Below are positions 35,511 through 45,833 of a stretch of DNA of 64,000 nt, in pieces. The first letter of the stretch is position 1. Each line of letters begins with the position of its first letter. Made by a program: the position numbers and the translations under genes. The notes under the pieces are model-generated. The model had not been told where the DNA came from. It searched no databases and was given only the letters and a program-made list of their open reading frames with translations. The DNA is from Megaustenia siamemsis (Eukaryota; Mollusca; Gastropoda; Stylommatophora; Ariophantidae), in NCBI GenBank assembly GCA_032433765.1, contig JAVIAB010000041.1:78433835-78497834 (forward strand), given 5' to 3'.

Positions 35511-36332
35511 CTCTGATTTATCTTTATATAAAGCGCAGTGTGCACGGTGTTAATAGACCACTTCTTCGCTAGATATCTAGTGTATTTATGTGTATACACA
35601 CTAATAATGATACTTCTATATATGTTTCATGTACATTGATAATTATCATGAACATATATTTTGTTTGTGTCGTTGTCACGTTAATAATGTATACAAAATA
35701 TATCAAATGGGGTATGCTGTTTTTTTCCTATTGTATATAAATGCCATGTGGTAATGTCCCGTAAGAATAATATGGATACTATCATTGCCCCTGGTTGTAA
35801 ATCTGATGTGTGTAAAACCTAAACAAGCACAAGACCACCGCCATCTAAATATGCACTATTATCATGTTAGTACAAGTATCAACGTCTATTGGACGGTATG
35901 CTGGTTCTATGACTTTCACAGCTTCACATTCCATTATATTACGTGCGCAAAAAAAGACAAATAACATGAGGCTTGTTTTGTAATTCATATATATTTTTTG
36001 CTACAGCATAACATCGATACTGCGTATACAGTACATCTAGAGACGATATAAAAAAACACAACATCTAGTGTACGGTAGCCTAAATATTCTTTTTTTTTTT
36101 TGCTTTTTCTTCTAAGATGACCAGTAGCTAGCGCTGGTATTGGCTGAATATTTTCAATGTTGTCGAAATCGTAGACAGGAGCCCTATAAAAACCATTAGT
36201 TATCGATATGGATCAATGCCTGTTGATTGTTGTAGATACTGTGAGTCGGTAATCTGACGTGACCGAGGGGTCGTTCACGGGATGAGTCTGTGGTGTTGAT
36301 GCATTAGCTTCGAGACGATCATACTCGGCCAA
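35511..36332. other. Polinton interior, nothing recognised
   Basis: AT-rich sequence between the polymerase end and the first minus-strand frame. No frame with a known motif. Confidence 0.45.
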
Positions 36333-36608
36333 TTAATCGTCCACCCTAGACATGAGATGTTCAAATTCTAAACGATTCAACGTGATCCCAAAATTGGTGG
36401 GATATTTTAAATCTGATGTCCTGAAAAATATTCGAACATGAATCATAGTCGACCCTCTGTATGAAGACACATACGCCACTTTCAACCCCACAGCCAATGG
36501 TTTGATCATTTCACGATCCACGAAAACGTAGACAAAGTTAGTGGGTACATCAACAATTGATGCAGCCGTAGTGTTTGAATGCATCTTCTGTACCTCAGCA
36601 CTGAACAT
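36333..36608 (-). CDS. Small Polinton protein of uncertain identity
   Basis: This 91-residue frame is open from M-F-S-A-E-V-Q. Its C-terminal half, R-G-S-T-M-I-H-V-R-I-F-F through N-F-G-I-T-L-N-R-L-E-F, has the rough pattern of PC4-type single-strand DNA-binding proteins (a V.IR strand, then a G-I-x-L helix start). That likeness is by eye and weak. It is the only minus-strand Polinton frame besides the membrane protein without a stop. A LINE-C insertion lies just upstream on the minus strand. Confidence 0.45.
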   Translation of the reverse strand: MFSAEVQKMHSNTTAASIVDVPTNFVYVFVDREMIKPLAVGLKVAYVSSYRGSTMIHVRIFFRTSDLKYPTNFGITLNRLEFEHLMSRVDD

Positions 36609-36647
36609 TGTGTGACTGGAGCTTTCTCCCCCACTACTTTTATAACA

Positions 36648-37024
36648 GTATGGATTTAACAGTGTGGTAACGGTGTGGATTTATAGAAGAATTGGTAGAA
36701 TTGGATGGAACGAAAAGAAAACAATCGATGAAGTTTTAAAACAACTGAAAATAAAAAGAAAAGTACTAAATAAAATTAAGACAAGACAAATGAAATTTTT
36801 GGTGCATGTTAAAAGACACGACAGCCTACTAAAAGTAATATTGGAAGGGAATATACAAGGTAAAAGAGGCAGAGGCAGACCAAGACTAACATGGACGAGT
36901 AATATCAAAAGATGAACAGTCAATCTATGACAACCTGCACCATCAAATCAAGAAACAGAGTAGAATGGCGATCCATGGTAGCCAACCATCGTTGCTGAGA
37001 GGCACTCGATGATGATGATGACTG
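36648..37024 (+). mobile_element. LINE-C 3' fragment inserted in the Polinton
   Basis: It runs I-Y-R-R-I-G-R-I-G-W through R-Q-M-K-F-L-V-H-V-K-R, then R-G-R-G-R-P-R-L-T-W-T-S-N-I-K-R and a GATGATGATGATG tail. TTATAACA occurs just outside both ends (36640-36647 and 37025-37032) and may be the target duplication. The coding part is open for 83 residues. Confidence 0.78.
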
Positions 37025-37163
37025 TTATAACATAGGTGAGATTATAGATCCGGATTAGTCCAGTTTTAAAAATAAAACACATGTCTGCGATATTGTTAGC
37101 CACTGACGTCATTCTCAAGCGTCACAGATATTCAAATCTTGAGCCTAAACATGACTGGTTTAG
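37025..37163. other. Polinton sequence between LINE-C insert and protease
   Basis: No frame recognised; probably the 3' side of the protease gene. Confidence 0.4.
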
Positions 37164-37547
37164 CTATAGTCGTACTAGTCGATACACGATTCGATCGTTT
37201 ATGTGTTGTCTGGTGAATGAGGTAAACGGCATTAAGACACTTTTCATTGAAAATCCTCGGGTCTTAATCAGTAGAAAATACAGAGTACAGTCAACACGCG
37301 TTACTGAGCAAGTCTTGTAACTGGCGCGAGTTGTAGATGAGAGGTCTGTTCGAAATAGTCTGGATAAAATTGAGGACCTGTCGAAATACACAAACTGACC
37401 AGCACCGTTATAGTAGAGAGCAACCCATTGCGAGCCTAGTAAATAGCTGGGATCGCTATTGATCACAAAGGTTGCGGTTTTAGTAGGATCGATATAGCGA
37501 GATCGTCGATCGCGACCCACTACACTAACAATGGAACAACGCCTCAC
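37164..37547 (-). pseudogene. Polinton adenain-like cysteine protease
   Basis: The 127-residue frame has T-A-T-F-V-I-N-S-D, then G-S-Q-W-V-A-L-Y-Y, V-Y-F-D, and C-T-L-Y-F-L-L-I-K-T-R-G-F-S-M. In the adenain/Ulp1 fold the H of the H-W pair, the acidic residue of Y-F-D and a Cys form the catalytic triad. Here the His is replaced by Gln (codon CAA), so the protein should be inactive although the frame is open. Alignment around the Cys is uncertain. The family matures capsid proteins. Confidence 0.72.
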
Positions 37548-37805
37548 AAAAATTTCAGACTAAGTACATTGAGAATAACCCTTGTGTTCATTGTCGACGT
37601 GTTTACGTTGTATAATATGTAAGAACCTATCTTGTTTTAGATATCTCCAGCACAGAATCCAGTTCTACGTAAACAAGGACCTGTATAGGACCGCGCCCTC
37701 GCTGAATCCCACCTCAGACAAATACCGGGAGGCCTCTGCCGGCTTAATTATAGAAACACTCTTCACATAATTTAGCATTTCGAGGAAGCGGCGTGTGTTC
37801 CACCA

Positions 37806-38760
37806 TTATTCCAGCTCGAAATAATTCCACGCTCTGAAATGTAACGTCAGTACAGACGTCCCGGATATAAATGAGATCGCAACTTCTCTGTCGTTTGTTA
37901 AAATAATTTCTAACCTGTCTAAAGAGAACCTGCTCAGGTTGACATAGTATGGTATGTCACAGATGCGAAATATGGAAGTTGTGGTTTTGTCCAGAATAGG
38001 AACTGTCCTCAGTATGGGTACCAAGACATCCCAGACTAATCTGCGTGATACGAAATCGCAATAAACGTACACGTTTTAAGTTTGAGGACATCGGGTAGAG
38101 TTCGATCCTAACCGACGGCTTAAGGATTCACCCAGCCTTAAATGGGTACCGTATTTTTTCTAGGAAAGTAAAGCGGCACGGGCGTATTACCGACCACATT
38201 ACCCCGAAAATCATGTGCTGAAAGTATGTAAAATGTATGGTCACTAACACCATATTCCCTATACGCCACTTGTCGTGACGGGGCCCTTTTTTACTTTCTA
38301 GTTTAAACCTCCAAATTTCTTTCTCCCCGTGCAGTGCCACGGTAGCGTCTATCACGCGATTCGATTGGACGTTTAAGACACTGTTCAATTCCTCGCTTAT
38401 GATAACCGAGGCTCCTTGTTCAACGACTTTAAAGCTGACCTTATTTTCTTTTCTTTTATGTAAAAACATCTCATATTGACTCTGGGTGTTTTTCCCCATA
38501 TCAGTTTATTTAAAGCACCGATAAAGTTCTCCGCTTTGTTGTATAACCCCGGTGTCAATTACAATGTTAATGCTTTATTATCCGCGGTGTTAGTTTTGTC
38601 TCCGTTACGCTGCTCGGGGTTTCGTAGCGGATCCATATATCGCCGGGTAAGATGTTCAAATAAGTATTTAGAAATTGTATTTCAACCAACCCGACTTTGT
38701 AGTTTGCAGTCAGGTCGATAGTTTGAGGGAGTTAGACGAAGAAGTCTCCCGGACTATTTT
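37806..38760 (-). pseudogene. Polinton minor capsid (penton-type) protein
   Basis: Segments in three frames follow family order. First V-G-L-V-E-I-Q-F and L-T-P-G-L-Y (38720-38530, with a stop in between). Then K-V-S-F-K-V-V-E-Q-G and S-E-E-L-N-S-V-L (38499-38128). Last, M-Y-V-Y-C-D-F-V-S-R-R-L-V-W-D-V, L-S-R-F-S-L-D and T-L-H-F-R (38072-37806). The VYCD and LHFR blocks are typical of Polinton penton-like proteins, which fold as a single jelly roll and occupy virion vertices. At least two frameshifts break it. Confidence 0.7.
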
Positions 38761-38790
38761 CATGATAAATTTGTATCGATGCGTTGCTGG

Positions 38791-38806
38791 GGGGGGGGGG
38801 GGGGGC
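38791..38806. repeat. G homopolymer run
   Basis: About 16 consecutive G. Its exact length should not be trusted in an assembly. Confidence 0.85.
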
Positions 38807-38829
38807 TGTGATGTAAAAACGCATCTTCT

Positions 38830-39003
38830 CTAGTAACGTGCCTCGAGTTTGGGGTTAGGCAGCATGTAATCCAGACAACTACTCAGGAGCGCGATCAAAC
38901 TTTTCCCATCCTGACCCTCGCCGTTTTTGCCCGTCAGATTAAATAAAGCTACGGCAATGACGGCATATATAACGATCATTTGGCAGAGAAATAATATTTC
39001 CAT
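38830..39003 (-). CDS. Small Polinton membrane protein
   Basis: A 57-residue frame starts M-E-I-L-F-L-C-Q-M and has one hydrophobic span (I-V-I-Y-A-V-I-A-V-A-L-F). It is followed by N-L-T-G-K and I-A-L-L-S-S-C-L-D-Y-M-L-P-N-P. A short membrane protein ending in a LLSS...LPNP motif is common in Polinton gene sets, as I remember them. It was too short to be obvious among longer frames. It sits between the integrase end and the penton gene on the same strand. Confidence 0.55.
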   Translation of the reverse strand: MEILFLCQMIVIYAVIAVALFNLTGKNGEGQDGKSLIALLSSCLDYMLPNPKLEARY

Positions 39004-39249
39004 TCGCGGCAGTAGTTTACCGAAAACAGACCAAAGCGACGTTCTGTGTTGCGGCTGGTCCCTTCGTCATTTTTCTTTTATGCTTCTTCTCCTACTACCG
39101 CGCGCAAAAAAAATCTGCACGTACTACTCCGCCTCTTGTTCGTCAGTCTCTGTATCTGGATAATTGGTGGTTCAAAATCCAACTGTTGAATTATGAGTTG
39201 TAACCATACCACTTAACTAAGTATTTTTTTTTCCACCAACTCTCCTAAC

Positions 39250-41000
39250 TTCTAAGATGTTTCCAATTTGATACACCTGTTTGTCTCCAACTTTCTGAAG
39301 TTCTTCTGTATAAAACGAAGCTTTCAATTCGTCACTCTCATCGTTCTTCAGCACGCACGTTACCGGTATGTATTTGTTTACACTTTTGACCGTAATAATT
39401 TCTTCTGTCCACGATGGTGTATACCCATTTTTGAAATTAGTTCTGAATTAAGCTATCCTAACTCGATCACCTTCTTTATAACGTTTATTTATCACAAGCA
39501 AATTGGTTTATCGTATAATATTTTCCAAACCTCGTCCTCATTGCCCCAGTATACATGGGCCGTTGCCATTTTAATACTCCTGTGATACGAATTATTGTAG
39601 TTTCGCATCAGTAGCGTTGTCACAGTTTGGATTATTCTGTTTGCATATGTAGATCTATAGCCGCCGTGTAGCACTGTTCCCTCAAATGTACTTCGCATTG
39701 AAGAATGAAATCTTCGTGCCTACAGAGTCTGGTAACAATGACTCTCTTTCGCCGCGACACTCATACTTCGTTCTTCACTACAGCGTCAGACCACGACAAA
39801 GTGATAGTTGTTGATTTGCTGCACACATAATTCTCTCGTGGAAGTAACAGTAAGCTTATTTACACGTAACATGTCCAATGAAACACAATATTTACAAGTC
39901 AGCAGTGTTCACTCCGCTCGGCTGTTCACACATTTATGTCATGAATGCACATCTCTCTACTGCAGTCGGGCCTAAGTTTTTCCTTCATATACAATCTGAC
40001 CAACACTGAATCACTCTCGTGTGGGTCCTAATATTTACTTCCTATACTAACACAATCTGTCTCGTCAATAAACTCGAGACCTACTTCTGCAACTAGTTTA
40101 ACTATCTATTACGACTTGGGCTCCACGAGCTATTTGCTTGAGCTATCTACTGAGGTTCTACAGCACCCTGTCTATCACTAATTCTTAATAGCCCCAACAG
40201 GGCGAACGACTAGCTTCCCCATGTGTGAATCTTCATGTGTCACCTCCATATTAATTATGGAGGTCGGTAAGCCATTAAAGGCTACCGTTTCCTGGCGACA
40301 CCGTTCTCATGCAGTTTTCATGTGCAAATCCTTCTTCCAGTCTCGTATATGAGAATTTAAACTTCGTCTTTGAAACCAATCAAATTTCTACACGCCATCT
40401 CATGCTCTCTAAGTTCACCCTCTCAGTCAGTCACGAGATTTCATGCCATCCTGTTTAAGCACCATTCTATTCACATCTCCCGTGATCTCTAATCTCGATA
40501 TATTCACTCACTTACCTCAACCATCCCCTACTCTCCTTCACATTCTCACATTCACTGTTTCAGCGGTAGAGTTTCAATAAATTTCATAGTTTTAGTTTTC
40601 GTAAAATATCGCCACATTTTCGCTGTTAACGTGCGGCTAAACCACTCCACTGATGCTGTCTTTATATCCTCGCTCTCCGTAGTGAAGAAATGAACTCCAA
40701 TAACCTTGAGAAACTTGGGGAAGGTTTTGTTAACGAATTCGGATCCTTTGTCCGTTTGAAAATATATTGGTTTCCTGTTGCACAAATTGTGCGCACTGTC
40801 TCTACTAAATTGTTGCCCGCTTTCGACGTTATGGGGATCGCCCAGGCAAACTTCGTAAAAACATCGATGCACGTGACGAGATGCGAGTACTCGTTTTTGA
40901 TTCTTCTTGGTTGTCTCAGATCAATCAGATCAGAATGATATTGATGGTTCATACCACCCACGACGATAGGTCATCTTTAAACTGTCGATGGATCGGTGTG
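39250..41000 (-). pseudogene. Polinton DDE integrase, interrupted
   Basis: The core reads H-Q-Y-H-S-D-L-I-D-L and L-V-T-C-I-D-V-F-T-K-F-A-W in one frame (40961-40810). After a frameshift come F-Q-T-D-K-G-S-E-F and S-V-E-W-F-S-R-T-L (40790-40600). These carry D, D and E of the retroviral-type catalytic triad. The C-terminal part resumes at about 39650 with L-L-M-R-N-Y-N-N-S-Y-H-R-S-I-K-M, then K-E-G-D-R-V-R-I-A, a stop, and a chromo/SH3-like tail to 39250. About 0.85 kb of foreign sequence separates the two parts. Confidence 0.82.
39700..40555. mobile_element. Unidentified insert in the integrase gene
   Basis: The integrase reading stops after E-T-L-P-L-K-Q (near 40552) and resumes at T-V-T-T-L-L-M-R-N-Y (near 39640). 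The DNA between is less AT-rich, has no coding frame and matches nothing else in the window. CACTGTTT near 40554 and CACAGTTT near 39617 could be a decayed target duplication. I infer a small non-autonomous element. Confidence 0.45.
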
Positions 41001-41009
41001 TGAGGTGTG

Positions 41010-41445
41010 TACGTTTCCTATTGATTCAGCCCCTCTTCAATCTTTACAGAGTTTAATTTTGTGCAACTCTGCAAACCGAGTTTGTACAATATACACGACG
41101 CTCAGGTTTGGGTGCTGACTGCCTTTGGTAAATAGTTCGTGTCCCTATCGTCAGTTTCGTCCACCAGATCGTCTATGACCACCAGCCATCTCCTATCTCG
41201 TAGCCATTGCTTTTTGTTAAACTGAACACCCTTCACAGTCTTGTACATCGGTTGCCACTCACCATAACAGTATACGATTTCATCAGGCGGAACTGACCAT
41301 CTCTGACACGTGTTCCAGAAATTTCCTAACAAAGACTATTTTTCCACACACAGTCTGACCTGCGACTAACGTGGTAAACGGATGTTCCCAGGTTGGATCT
41401 TTACCTACGACAGTCGTGATGTATATTTATATTGCTGTTATTTTT
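41010..41445 (-). pseudogene. Polinton packaging ATPase (FtsK/A32-like)
   Basis: The first frame has H-P-F-T-T-L-V-A-G-Q-T-V-C-G-K-I, a damaged Walker A (usually GPTGCGKT), then F-V-R-K-F-L-E-H. A frameshift leads to P-D-E-I-V-Y-C-Y-G-E-W-Q-P and R-R-W-L-V-V-I-D-D-L, the Walker B strand with two Asp, then D-E-T-D-D-R. A second frameshift gives K-G-S-Q-H-P-N-L-S-V-V-Y-I-V-Q. The family pumps genomes into capsids. This copy is non-functional. Confidence 0.82.
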
Positions 41446-41560
41446 TTAAATTACGAACCCTATTTAATAACACGTAAAAACAGGGGATACAAGTCGCACG
41501 CTCACGAGAAAAACTTATGGAGACCATTAGTATTGTTATTAACCTATGTCGTATACTGAC

Positions 41561-42369
41561 TGTTCGCCACATAGAGAGACATACCTTTCGTCGTTTACAT
41601 AACAAAATATTGCAATTCCCCTATAAACATCAAGAAATTGATACTCTCATATGAGTGAGAGTACTGATCCGTGCTCGTGCACAACAGGTTGGGAGAATAT
41701 TGAACCAGGCAATTCATCGTGGTACCCAGCGTCAACAATATTTCACTCAATGTGGCCATATTTATCGTAATTGTAGCCCCTTTTACGATCGCAAGTATAT
41801 AATAAATATTTAATAATGTATAAAATAAAAGTATCTTTACAATAGGTATGTATGGTCTTTTTTGGTCCTTAAATTTCCGGTGTTTTTGTGGGCGTGGCTA
41901 TATCTAAAGCGGGAAAACAGAAACTCAAGCCTATTAGCCCTGTCAAAACTGGCGAGAAACACTGTCCTTTACTCATTAGATTACTCATTAACCAATCTAA
42001 TCAATTATTCCCCAAGCAACTTTTAGAGAGTGTAAGTTTTACCCACCGTACTTCTTCTAGACAGACTCATAAATATAAGTATATCATTGCACCACTATGC
42101 GGCATGCCAAGCTGTCGCATTCTGTACATAACTCTTGTTAGCGTCAGGGTAGTGGCCGATATAGGGTCACTCTATTAATTCGACAAATAAAAAAGCAATC
42201 TTCAAATGTACATCTCTCACTATTGACGGGACAAGATACATGGAGATTGTATGTCGTCATCATATTTCCCTCTTTGATTTGCTTCATTCGAAAGAAACAT
42301 AGCTTTAAAAAGAGGACAAGTAAGTATATGCTGTCTTGTAAAACGTTCTAACATCATGTAATTTATTCA
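41561..42369. other. Right of the Polinton, nothing recognised
   Basis: The frame at 41888-42178 (+) starts M-G-V-A-I-S-K-A-G-K and could be a Polinton leftover, but I cannot place it. No inverted repeat was found to mark the element's end. Confidence 0.4.
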
Positions 42370-43615
42370 TCATCATGATGTCCATTCCTGCTAGCGTAGC
42401 TATCATGCCTCTCCACAACTTTCATTCTCGACGGTTCTTTATCATTTCGATTGTTTGCCTTCTGCATGGCCATTCTCCTAAGTTATCTGGTATATTTCTT
42501 CTTTGCATCCATCTTTCTCTTCGTCCCTCAATTTAATCACTTGTTACAATATATCCCACCTGTTCCATTCTCATTACATGACCAACAAATTATGATTGTT
42601 TCTTCCTAATTGTGGAAATTTGCTATCTTTTTGCTTTGGCCTCTTTCAGAACGTTTTCATTACTCTTTGTAGCTGTCCATTGTATTCTCAACATTCGTCT
42701 GTAAAACCACATTTCTACAGCCTCCAGTGATTTTCTTGTCGATTTGTCCTGTTGTCCACGATTCACATTCATATGTTACACTGGCTCTACATAACATTTA
42801 AGAACTATTTATCTTGTTTCTATTGTCAAATATGGATTGCATTCTCTACTTCTTCTACATTTCAGCTCCCTGTGGAGCATAGTTCTTCAACAAACACTTT
42901 AAAAGTCGTTCTGTTTTTTGCCATTCTTTTAAGATCATTCCTTGTCTTCCCCATCAACTTCATATCTGCTTCTATCTGTCTTCTCCAAGAATTTCTTGAT
43001 CTCCTGTATCTTTTCCCCTGGAGATTCCAAAAAAGGGCCTGTTGTGTAATACTCTCTGTTGGCTTCCGTAGTGTGTGTCCTATCCAGCGCCTCCTCTTCG
43101 CTGTATCTCTTTATCCATTGGTATTTGACTGGTACATTTCCATAATTCTATGTTAGTTTTTTTGTCCTGCCATTTCCATACTTTTATTCTACATAAGCAT
43201 CCATTAATCTTCGTCTCTTCATGATTGTCAATTTTGTTGTTAGGACTGACTTAACATTTGAGTTGAAAATGTTAATTTTTGTATTTAACTTAATTTCTTT
43301 GGATTTCCATATTTTTCCCAGTGCAACAAATGCTCCTCTTGCTTTTGATATCCTTATTTTGGTATCATTTTCTGTTCTTCCCTCTTTATCTATATTACTG
43401 CCCAGATATATGCAAGATTATACATCTAGTAGAGGTATTTCTCCTAATGGATTCCACAGTATCTTCTTCATTTTTTTTAAAGCTGATTTTGCCTGAGCTA
43501 TTCTGCATCTCTCCTCTGTTGTACATCTACCATCGCTATGTTAAAAGTGGTCACATGTATATTCATTTACCTGGTTTAATATTGCTGCACTTGTCTTTTT
43601 TGTAATTGCGTAACA
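42370..43615 (-). mobile_element. LINE-B (diverged subfamily) split by a LINE-A insertion
   Basis: The minus strand reads LINE-B in two parts. Part one (43615-43447) has the S-D-G-R-C-T-T-E-E and R-I-A-Q-A-K region. Part two (42838-42370) has R-C-Y-V-E-P-V-like and R-R-M segments and ends with CATGATGATG. A LINE-A copy lies between. Both parts are degenerate and resemble the copy at 27.4-28.0 kb. Confidence 0.75.
42839..43446 (-). mobile_element. LINE-A 3' fragment nested in LINE-B
   Basis: On the minus strand it begins at L-G-E-I-P-L-L-D-V and ends after the GKR..GRP-type block and V-F-V-E-E-L-C, with a GAAGAAGTAGAG tail. ATGGATT (AATCCAT on the minus strand) occurs at both edges, 42832-42838 and 43447-43453, and fits a target duplication. 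Several frames are broken. Confidence 0.78.
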
Positions 43616-43693
43616 AATGAAAACAGCCTTGGTGCATTATGTAAAAAATTACGGTAATGTTAAACAATTATAGACACAATGCATTTTTCTTAC

Positions 43694-43775
43694 TGTGGAT
43701 AACTGTTTGGGTAATTTGGTGACGTCAGATAGTTAGCAATTTCATAGGCCAGTTTCGTTCCATCTCTACACTGAT
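43694..43775 (-). CDS. CUB-domain gene, exon A of module 2
   Basis: This 82-nt exon opens CUB module 2. The acceptor is TTTATAG and the donor GTAAGA. It reads D-Q-C-R-D-G-T-K-L and ends Y-L-T-S-P-N-Y-P-N-S-Y-P, the textbook CUB opening. It enters in phase 1 and leaves in phase 2; the split codon joins exon B2 to give Gln-Asn before V-A-C-Q-W. It is intact. The intron to exon B2 is about 11.3 kb and holds the Polinton. Confidence 0.95.
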
Positions 43776-44054
43776 CTATAAATTGCAATTGACATAAAAT
43801 GAATAAAATGTATTGTACTTTGTTACAATATTAATCAACTTACGTTACTGGTACATAAAAGAAAGTAATTTGCTGTTTTCCTACAAAATAATCATGAACA
43901 TTAATGGACATATACTAAGTTTCTCACTTTAAACCCAAGAATAGACAGGTCGGTTGAAATAAAATAAAATAGATTTGTTTAGTTCACAAACTGCAACTTC
44001 AGAAAAAGCATATGCTAAATAATTTTTTTTTTTTTAATAACATATTTATAAAGG
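43776..44054. other. Intron flank of exon A2
   Basis: Contains several short matches, in the same order, to the flank of exon A4 (see findings). No element recognised. Confidence 0.5.
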
Positions 44055-44300
44055 TAGTGACTTTAAATGAGTTTTTTAGGGCTTGTTAAGAAACTCAGCA
44101 GCCTAGTGAAAGTTATTCTGGAAGCAAAAATAGAAGGTAAAAGAGGCAGAGGCAGATCAAGACTAACATGGACGAGTAACATCAAAAGACAGACAAGTGA
44201 GCCTATGACAACATGTACTATCAAAGCAAGAGACATAGCGGAATGGCGATCTGCATTAGCCAACTCCGATGTGGAAACTGCACGTAACGTAATGCCGGTG
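44055..44300 (+). pseudogene. LINE-C 3' fragment
   Basis: Open frame with S-L-V-K-V-I-L-E-A-K-I-E-G-K-R-G-R-G-R, then R-L-T-W-T-S-N-I-K and C-T-I-K-A-R-D-I-A-E-W-R, the C-terminus of LINE-C. The usual GATGATG tail is absent: similarity fades after the A-N-S segment near 44275. Confidence 0.72.
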
Positions 44301-45564
44301 AGTACCTTCAAAAAGAGCGCAATTAACGATGCCTCGAGCAATAGATGGAATAATGTGAACCTTCATACAATCATTCTATTTTATAACACGTGGGTTTACT
44401 GTCGTCTGAACACAATCTCGAGTCATTCTTATTTTCTATGTTAAACATAATCTGTACAATTTGACTAAAACTAAAGAACGACGATCTGGAGTACATGCCA
44501 AAATGACGTCAGCTGATTTACACCACATGGGAAATCGTTATTTTAAAATTCTGTAATATGCGCTATTGTAGTTGTAGTTTGATGCGGCATTTCTGCCAAT
44601 ACTTTATAAAGTTCATTTATAAAATATCCGTCTGGAGATCTAAGCAAATCGCAATTTAGCGACACGTTTTTAATAATGACAGAGGAAAACTCTTTTGTAA
44701 TTGTTGATGCAAGATATGGAAGGAACTAGCCGGCTAAGAGAATATAATCTTAAGTGAAATACTTTCACTACAGTGAGTATTTTAGTACAGCCGCAGGAAC
44801 CCATCATCATGTGACGGTGTTTGTGGTATGGTTCATTGACTTGGCTGAAATGAACTATCACTGCATGTCCTTATTGCATAATTCACTCAATTTTCAGCCG
44901 ATCTGGTAGGCTCGTGTTGCCAATATACATGCGACAAGGACTACATTTGATCTGGATTCAACCGCTGAAATCAACGATATCTTGCAACTAAAGTGAAGTT
45001 TGAAAGAAGCTGTTCTATATCTTGTTAGTTTATGTCAAGTGTCTAGGTGATGATGGTAAATTATCCAACTATCTCATTATTATAAGCCATAATAAGCTAT
45101 TGCCATTTCACACAACACAGTCAACTGAATAACTTATTCCTATTTATCGAACTAATAAAACACAAAATCACTCTCTGGGTGGTTCACATGCACATAGTTT
45201 AAAACAAAAGCCACAAACGTCTATAAAGACTCTTGACATTCGTTCATCTATTGGAAATGTCTATAGATTGCAGTTGAGTGTGCTTTCTAAACGTTGTCAG
45301 GTTCTTTTATGTCCAATATACTTATACTGGTACATCACAGTTTACAAATCGTAATATCATATTGTGGCTAAACTACAATTCACTACTTATAGATTGAAAT
45401 ACATAATTTTAATAAACTGAAATGGAATCACATAAGTCGGTCAAGATGAATCTGTAAAACTATTATCATATCTCTGCGTTATAAACATTATTTTTTTTAC
45501 ATGTTTTCCTTTGCTGGTCCCTTATTTTACTGTTGGTATTTTTACACCAACGAGAACGTTCTGA
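44301..45564. other. Intron, nothing recognised
   Basis: More than 1.2 kb of AT-rich sequence without coding or repeat signal that I can see. Confidence 0.5.
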
Positions 45565-45833
45565 GAGGACAACACAAAACGGGAGCTCCTAAAAAAAACA
45601 TAAGAAATAAACAAGAAAACTTGTAATAAGAGAAAAGTTGGAATACTTTGTTACAACTGGCAAAATACAGGGAAAGATTGATCACGGACGACAAAGAGAG
45701 AAGATACTAGATAGCTTGGTGCCATGTCGTGGAAAACAGTCAAAAACAGAATTAAAACGATGCTTTGCGGATAGAAGATTATGGAAAGACATGATCACCT
45801 ACGCTAACCGATATCGTACATCATGATGATGAT
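45565..45833 (+). mobile_element. LINE-B 3' end
   Basis: The last 270 bp of LINE-B: K-I-D-H-G-R-Q-R-E-K-I-L-D-S-L, then R-R-L-W-K-D-M-I-T-Y-A-N-R and ATCATGATGATGATT. It is truncated at the 5' side. Confidence 0.8.

Larger units (their letters stand above)
34065..41560. mobile_element. Decayed Polinton/Maverick element
   Basis: A set of genes typical of Polintons lies together: a protein-primed DNA polymerase B on the plus strand, then, on the minus strand, a small protein, an adenain-like protease, a penton-type minor capsid protein, a small membrane protein, a DDE integrase and a packaging-type ATPase. Every long gene has frameshifts or stops. No terminal inverted repeats were seen, and the N-terminal half of the polymerase and a clear major capsid gene are missing. 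A LINE-C copy and an unidentified insert of about 0.85 kb lie inside it. It fills much of the intron between exons A2 and B2. Confidence 0.85.
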
